64,000 bases of DNA from Filobasidium wieringae (lineage: Eukaryota > Basidiomycota > Tremellomycetes > Filobasidiales > Filobasidiaceae), in NCBI GenBank assembly GCA_001600055.1, contig BCIV01000008.1, positions 890,384-954,383 of the forward strand, given 5' to 3'. Positions 58,779 through 64,000 of the stretch are shown one piece after another. Numbering within the stretch: the stretch's first letter is position 1; each line of letters starts with the position of its first letter. Made by a program: the position numbers and the translations under genes. A model generated the notes under the pieces. That model saw only the letters and a program-made list of their open reading frames with translations, had not been told where the DNA came from and made no database searches.

Positions 58779-59536
58779 CTAAACCATGCACACACCTGAA
58801 GCGGCTCCCAACAAAAGCTTGACGAGGCCTCCGACGAGCCCAAGTACTGAGCATAGAACGGGACCCAAGACTCCCAATAGGCCTTGGACAACAGTTCCTA
58901 CAGCCAACAACAGGTTGCCCAGTCCGGCTACGAGTTTATCGGCAGCTGCGACCTGTTTGTGGTTCAATATATGAAGCGCGTAGAAGCCGAGGAGCGTACT
59001 CACGACCTGCGCATTGTTGGATCCAAGGAAGGGCTCCAGGACGGTATCGACGTCATCAAGAACAGTCTTGAGCAAATCACCAACTTCGGAGGCGAGCGTA
59101 CTGATACGGCATGATGTCAATTCAAGCGTTCTAGATCGGCTTGTCTCTTTTCGACTCACGCGTTATTGGTAGTCCCCAATGGCGCAAGCTTGTCAGTGGC
59201 GGTCTGTAGAGTGGTCTGCACCGCGTTGAGGCTAGTAACAGCATGAACGTCATCAGAAGAGGTAGACCTCAACAGATCGAGTTCGGGGGCCTTAAGAACA
59301 AGATCGTTATTGAAGTCGTTCGATAGTTGAGGAACCGTTGCCGTCCGACTCACAAGCTCGTTCGTGAGATCAGTAACGATGTGGAGTACATCGTCAGCGA
59401 CATTGTTCACGTCACCCAAAATGCCGTCGAGTAAGCCATTCTGAGTTAGACCAGCGGCAGCTGTAGGACAGGGAACTGCCCGCGCACCAATGGCAACGAC
59501 AGGTATGATCGCGAGGAGAGCGGATTGGAACTTCAT
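58779..59536 (-). CDS. Small secreted hydrophobic protein
   Basis: Exons 59536-59160, 59100-59004 and 58952-58779 give 215 residues in phase. Signal peptide MKFQSALLAIIPVVAIGARA, then a region of spaced Leu/Val/Asp (LLDGILGDVNNVADDVLHIV) suggesting amphipathic helices. A C-terminal Gly/Leu/Val-rich hydrophobic stretch follows (GLGNLLLAVGTVVQGLLGVLGPVLCSVLGLVGGLV) with few cysteines. It does not have the eight-Cys hydrophobin pattern. The helix-rich N-terminal part recalls fungal hydrophobic-surface-binding or cell-wall mannoproteins, but I cannot assign a family. TATATA at 59645-59650 lies about 110 bases upstream. Confidence 0.65.
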
Positions 59537-60820
59537 CGTGTGCTTTCGTTCTTTGTTCAATGGTTTGGTGATGGATCGGTGAAGGTGTGTGTCAGACAAG
59601 GACCATGTCGAGCGAGGGAGTAACAATCATGGTAACAAGAGACTTATATACGTTTCGTCCAGCTCAAGTAGAACCATTACAAGTGGCGTGCGTTTCCGGG
59701 TAGCTGTTCTTGCTTTACCGGGTCGACGTCGATACATGTAGCTGAACAGGACCTGGTATCAGACGTTATCTGAACTCTGAGACCCTTTCAGTCGGTAACG
59801 AGGGGAGCTAGCTGGCGACAGGGTAGCGCAACAACCTTGATCATACGTCTAACTCGCCTGCAACGGCTGATTGCCGCCGTGCGCCTGCCATGTGGTGACG
59901 TCGCCGCCCTTGTGGCGAGTCGACGCGCGACAATACGGAACTAAGGGCTGGTTTCACAACTAGGACTCGTCGAGAACGACCGTCTTGTAGCAAGAAGGCG
60001 TATACATGCGTAGCTACTGGTTAGTAGAGCATCGTATATGCGGTAAATCCGAAGGTCAGATCATCTACGTCTGCAACCGCTTAGCTTCGATGCAGCCGCT
60101 CCATATCCGCTTGATCTTCCGTGATGCTCTCGATGATCAGTCCCCCGTGATCTGGCCGTTAATCTACCGACTGAGAACCATAACCTTCAGGTAGGGAGAC
60201 TGGTCTTGAGGAATGTCATGCCGTCATGCCATCATGCGCTGTTGGTAAATCATTTATCAGCGAGACGCAGGACAAGAGCTGCCGCTGCGCTTTTGGACAT
60301 CGAGTGGTGCTATAGGTTCGATATCCAGCTTCAAGCGTTATTCGATGTATCAGTACCTCTTTAGACATCGAGTTAGGATGCTCTTGACAACAGCGAGTAA
60401 GATTTGAAATGATAATGAGGATAGTCTGGCTAGTCTGGAGCGTGGTCTGAGCTGACACGACGGCTGTTAGCTGTAGTGCTTACGTAATCCTCCAAGATAT
60501 CTCCAGCGGTTTTCCCCCCTGCTAAAGACCTCGACCCTTGAATCCGATCACATCTTTGACATGTTTTGGTATCTATGACCTAAGCTAGTATCTGCACGAC
60601 AAGAGCGTGGGTCCTCGCCAATGACACCAAGCTGTCTTCTCGACAAGCTCATCTTCCTCATGCGATCAAACGGTTTTTTTCCACTGGAGATTCCATGATC
60701 CCTTCCAACGGACGACTTCTCACCTACATGCTCGATTTACAGAAAATCTTGTGGATCGGGACATTGATAACCAGCAAGAGCGGATGATCAACGACACTCA
60801 ACCCCATGGAATGACCTACG
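59537..60820. other. Gene-poor stretch
   Basis: About 1.3 kb with only short frames (80 codons or fewer) and no splice-supported gene. The first 110 bases hold the promoter of the secreted protein. Confidence 0.5.
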
Positions 60821-60860
60821 AGCACTCTCAAGGCTAATCAAGCACTCTCAAGGCTAATCG
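60821..60860. repeat. Two tandem 20-bp units
   Basis: AGCACTCTCAAGGCTAATCA (60821-60840) is followed directly by the same unit with one base changed (60841-60860). Confidence 0.85.
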
Positions 60861-60904
60861 CCAGTATCATCCCTCTTCCTTCTTCCCATGACTATTCCCC
60901 AATA

Positions 60905-61369
60905 TTGACCACTTTGTCCATCGCCATGAATTTGCCAAGCTTGAGGGCATTCCGAGATGCTTCGAAATCAGGCACGATGGGGTACAATTCCAAGCTGAAA
61001 TTCGTTCTTCCTACTGTCATGGCATCACGGCTGGTCCAGGATCGACAATACCAACTGGCCCTACATGTTATCGACGACGACCTTTGAGAGGATACGCCAG
61101 AGCGGAACGAGCATCCGGGAGACGACTCGGTCACCTACCTTCTGTTTTCCGGTATAAACCTTCGCACATATGTCGATGATGAGTTCGGTGTACAATATAT
61201 CACGGTCGAGGCTTATAGCAACGGGACTTCAGAAATACCCATCAACGCTGAAAAAGCGACGCAGAAACGATATCGAGTTCGGCACAACCTAGCCTTATCC
61301 CCGTCGTGCAGTCTCATCATCTTGCGATGTGATAGACCACTTTATCGGTCAGGCCGAAGCCGTTCGTGA
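60905..61369 (+). pseudogene. Possible decayed gene with one in-frame stop
   Basis: One reading frame stays open from 60905 to about 61369 except for a TGA at 61085-61087. It reads SLRAFRDASKSGTMGYNSKL before the stop and YLLFSGINLRTYVDDEFGVQ and ITVEAYSNGTSEIPINAEKA after it, with protein-like composition throughout. No start, acceptor or family is recognised. An intron could remove the stop, but no good donor-acceptor pair was found. A further open segment on the same strand (61416-61751, DKIFVGIHIEANKGCF) may belong to it. Confidence 0.3.
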
Positions 61370-61371
61370 CC

Positions 61372-62779
61372 GTGCGTTAGGCGGAACGTTATCATGCTAG
61401 AAACACTACTTTGAGATGGACAAGATTTTTGTTGGCATTCACATCGAGGCGAACAAAGGTTGCTTCGTGCCCGGAAGAAGCCCCCGGGGACCGGTCATTC
61501 CTCGTTTGAGGATGCCATTACAACAACAAGAAGATCCAACCATCTTTGGGCAGTTCATCGTTGCTGTTCGTATGGATTACGCATTGCCAAGCTTACTGGT
61601 TTCAGCCCTGTGTTCAGGATGGCATTCAGTTATTTTTAATATCACTGGAGCGAGAACCGAGGCCACGCAGTTGTCACGAAATATCACCTTTTCCCCGCGG
61701 AAGCATGACGGAACATCGCGAAGCTCTGATCATAATAGCGAGCGGGACTAAGGAGACCGACCATTCCAAGGATTTTGATCCTTGGATGTGCCGGACGACA
61801 GCTTGAATCCCAAGTCTCTTTCAGAAGGCCTCCTCAGTAGGACGGCACTACCAAACAAAGAAGTGGCGCTCAGAGACGATGACTCTCAAGCAAAGGATCG
61901 TTTCCTCAATTGAGCAGAAGTGAAACATCGCACAATGCTTCTCATTCTGAGCCGTAGCACATTTAGCGAGACTCGCGACCAATCATGTATAATGTTACCA
62001 CAAAGTTCCAGCGGCGCAAGAGTCCGTATTCAAGCTCTCGAGACACACAAGTCAGTCAGTATGTAGTATATAGTAGTATGGCGTATAATGCAAATCAAGC
62101 CCAAGATGTTGTCCGGTCGAACAGATAGCTGCGGTCAGGCTAGCGCCGATCTCTCCGATGGTGAGACTTTGTGCGTACCGACACTCTTTTGGCTCGTAGC
62201 AGATCTCGACTGGCAGCCATCGATACCACATGTTTGTCTTCACGACCCTCCATACTCTTTCATATTGCTCCTATACCAACCGGTCCATCGGGCAAACTGA
62301 CGGCCAGAATGTATCAGGCTTGGGTCCTCAGCCGGGGTATACAATAAAACTCCTCGAGCAGTATGCCCCCGCGTACAGGGGACTTGAGTGTCGTCCCGGC
62401 CTTAACATATCTCGAAGCAAGTCACTTCTCCCACGATTGTGTGCTGAATCTCTGACAGCTGATCAGATGTTTCCTACTTGAGCGCAGCATTATCCCTTCC
62501 CTGCCTTTGTTCTCCAACGCGAACACACCTCCCCAGCAAATCACACGTTTTCCAACGGAGACTCTTCCCCTCCCTCGACAGAATCGCAAGACGCACACCA
62601 TCCTCTGCAAGAAACTATAGAGATAGTCTGGGGAAATTCTCCATGGAATAGATTATTAGGAAAAGGATTAGGGGTTAGAACGTGGTGTAGTACAGTAGAG
62701 AGTGTCTAGTTACAAGGTGTTTCGATTCCTAGCTATCCAAACGAGTCGTGCACCTTGTACACTACTTCCTCCTGTTTCC
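61372..62779. other. Gene-poor stretch up to the retrotransposon
   Basis: About 1.4 kb, mostly without supported genes. 61416-61751 is open and might be a fragment of the preceding decayed gene. 62600-62779 is likely 3' flank of the retrotransposon; no poly-A run marks its end. Confidence 0.45.
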
Positions 62780-64000
62780 TCACGCTTCAAAGTGCCTGAA
62801 ACGAGCTCTAAGCAGTAGAAGTGAGAGTCTCTTGAGCAGGAACTCATAAGATCCGACTGCCATCAGGCTGCGCCACTCCTCAAACACCTTCCTGCNCTCT
62901 CCTTCCATCGCACCACCACTGCTGAACACCAGGGGACGGAACCTAGAGCTTGCGACTGCATTGTACTTGGTCTTCTTGGCAGTTGCAGCTCGTTTCAGGC
63001 GGTCCTCCAGTACCTTGTTGGAGTGGCAAACGAGTTCCTCATCCTGTTGTGCTCGATCCGAGGCCCTTTGCAGTAGTGAGGAGCCCAAGGAGACGATGGT
63101 GATATCGAATTCCTGAGCACTGGTACCNGCCTCACGGCTCCCAGAGAGCTTGATGTNGGTCCTAAGCTCCGTTCCAGGGACATAGGGCTCGATGGTGACC
63201 TGTCCAAGCGATGAGCATGCCTTGAGACCGTCTGCAATCGCATACTTGACCTGCTCATGCCTTGCGAGGGTCCACTTGGGTCTGTGGATGCACGCTTCAT
63301 GGTGTGCAGGCTCGTTGGGTAGTCCACAGTGATGGCAGTGAGTCACATGCGCAGGGAGGAGTGTGCGCAAGTGCAGGGCACTTGATACCTCGAAATCAGA
63401 CAGTTTGAGCGAGTTGTTGAAGGGAATGATGCTCATCCATCGTCTGCCAAGGTAGCTGGAGGCTTCCGTGATCAGGAGACGCTCCTGTGGTGTGCACTCT
63501 GTGATCAGGTTGCGATGCCTTGCCTCAAACTGGTCTTGACACCTGTCCTTTTGAGATCGAAATGGGGCTGTCCCCTGTGCTTGTGAGTCGTCCTGAGAGG
63601 CCTGGATCATGGGTATGAGGTGTAGGATTCGATCCGAGGCTTCTGAGGCGGCTGCATAGGCAATTGGGGCACATTCTAGGAGAGATAGGACGCCTAGACC
63701 ACCCAATTTCGAAGGGAGGGAGATCAGGTGCTGGGACTTTGTCTGTGGGGTTAGTGACGCGTCCTGAACGAGTCCAGGGGGTGTGCACAAGTCCAAACTT
63801 GATCCCCTTGCTCCAGCGTCTTGGAAGTGCACGAGGGGACTCGATTGGATGCCTAGGGGATGCTCGAGAAAGATGGGCCTGATCCGATCACTTTGAGGTG
63901 GTGAAACTTCTTGGACACCTTCCAAGGGGTTAGTNNACGAGCCTGAAACGCCACCAGGAGGTGAAATATCACTTTGGCCGGATCTTGTCCCATCGGGCTG
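62780..64000 (-). mobile_element. Non-LTR retrotransposon, C-terminal part of the polyprotein (continues right)
   Basis: Minus-strand frame ending at TGA 62780, open to beyond 63925 and cut by NN at 63935-63936 and the window edge. LISLPSKLGGLGV is the conserved end of the reverse-transcriptase thumb in LINE elements. HCHHCGLPNEPAHHEAC resembles a CCHC-like knuckle. The following block (IKLSGSRE...AQEFDITIVSLGSSLL...KTKYNAVASSRFRPLVFSSGGA) fits the restriction-like endonuclease domain of fungal LINEs, with Asp, Glu and Lys positions partly kept. The catalytic reverse-transcriptase core lies outside. Single N bases at 62896, 63128 and 63157 point to a collapsed multicopy family. Confidence 0.8.

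Overview
The window looks like a chromosomal segment of a basidiomycete yeast or yeast-like fungus of the Tremellomycetes (Cryptococcus/Kwoniella/Tremella type). The case rests on gene-dense DNA with both strands used, genes cut by many 45-70 bp GT-AG introns with CTAAT/CTNAC branch points, and recognisable fungal proteins: NAF1, Pus4, Rad14/XPA, a THOC7-like subunit, a GPI-type chitin deacetylase, alpha-glucoside and DAL5-type permeases, and a TMEM14 protein. No bacterial operons, tRNAs, rRNAs or CRISPR arrays were seen. All gene models are hand-spliced. Where exon coordinates are given, the phases were checked to add up to an open frame.

Layout. 1-3.6 kb: gene-poor and repeat-rich. It holds a dispersed repeat (a second copy lies at 19.2 kb), an array of exon-like 25-nt cassettes, and a diverged 471-bp tandem duplication. 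3.6-10.8 kb: small hypothetical genes, RAD14 (nucleotide excision repair) and a THOC7-like mRNA-export gene. 11-28 kb: housekeeping genes (alanine aminotransferase, TMEM14, chitin deacetylase, NAF1, PUS4) and an alpha-glucoside transporter. Interspersed are two copies and one relic of a lineage-specific Glu/Lys-rich gene. The first copy contains a 100-N assembly gap whose flanks are identical over 94 bp, so the gap is artificial.

28.5-53 kb: an accessory-looking region with two divergent sulfur-scavenging modules. One is a DAL5-family permease paired with a Pseudomonas AtsA-type arylsulfatase. The other is a TauD/TfdA sulfonate dioxygenase paired with a second DAL5-family permease, next to a rhodanese/Cdc25-like phosphatase. 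Between the modules lie unrecognised membrane and secreted proteins and a DHA2 drug-type transporter. A monocarboxylate-type transporter follows.

54-60 kb: an HPP-family membrane protein, a secreted clan GH-A glycoside hydrolase and a secreted hydrophobic protein. 60-64 kb: gene-poor DNA with a probable decayed gene. It ends in the C-terminal part of a non-LTR retrotransposon that runs off the right edge and carries unresolved N bases. The repeats at both ends make a subtelomeric or repeat-bounded position possible but not proven.
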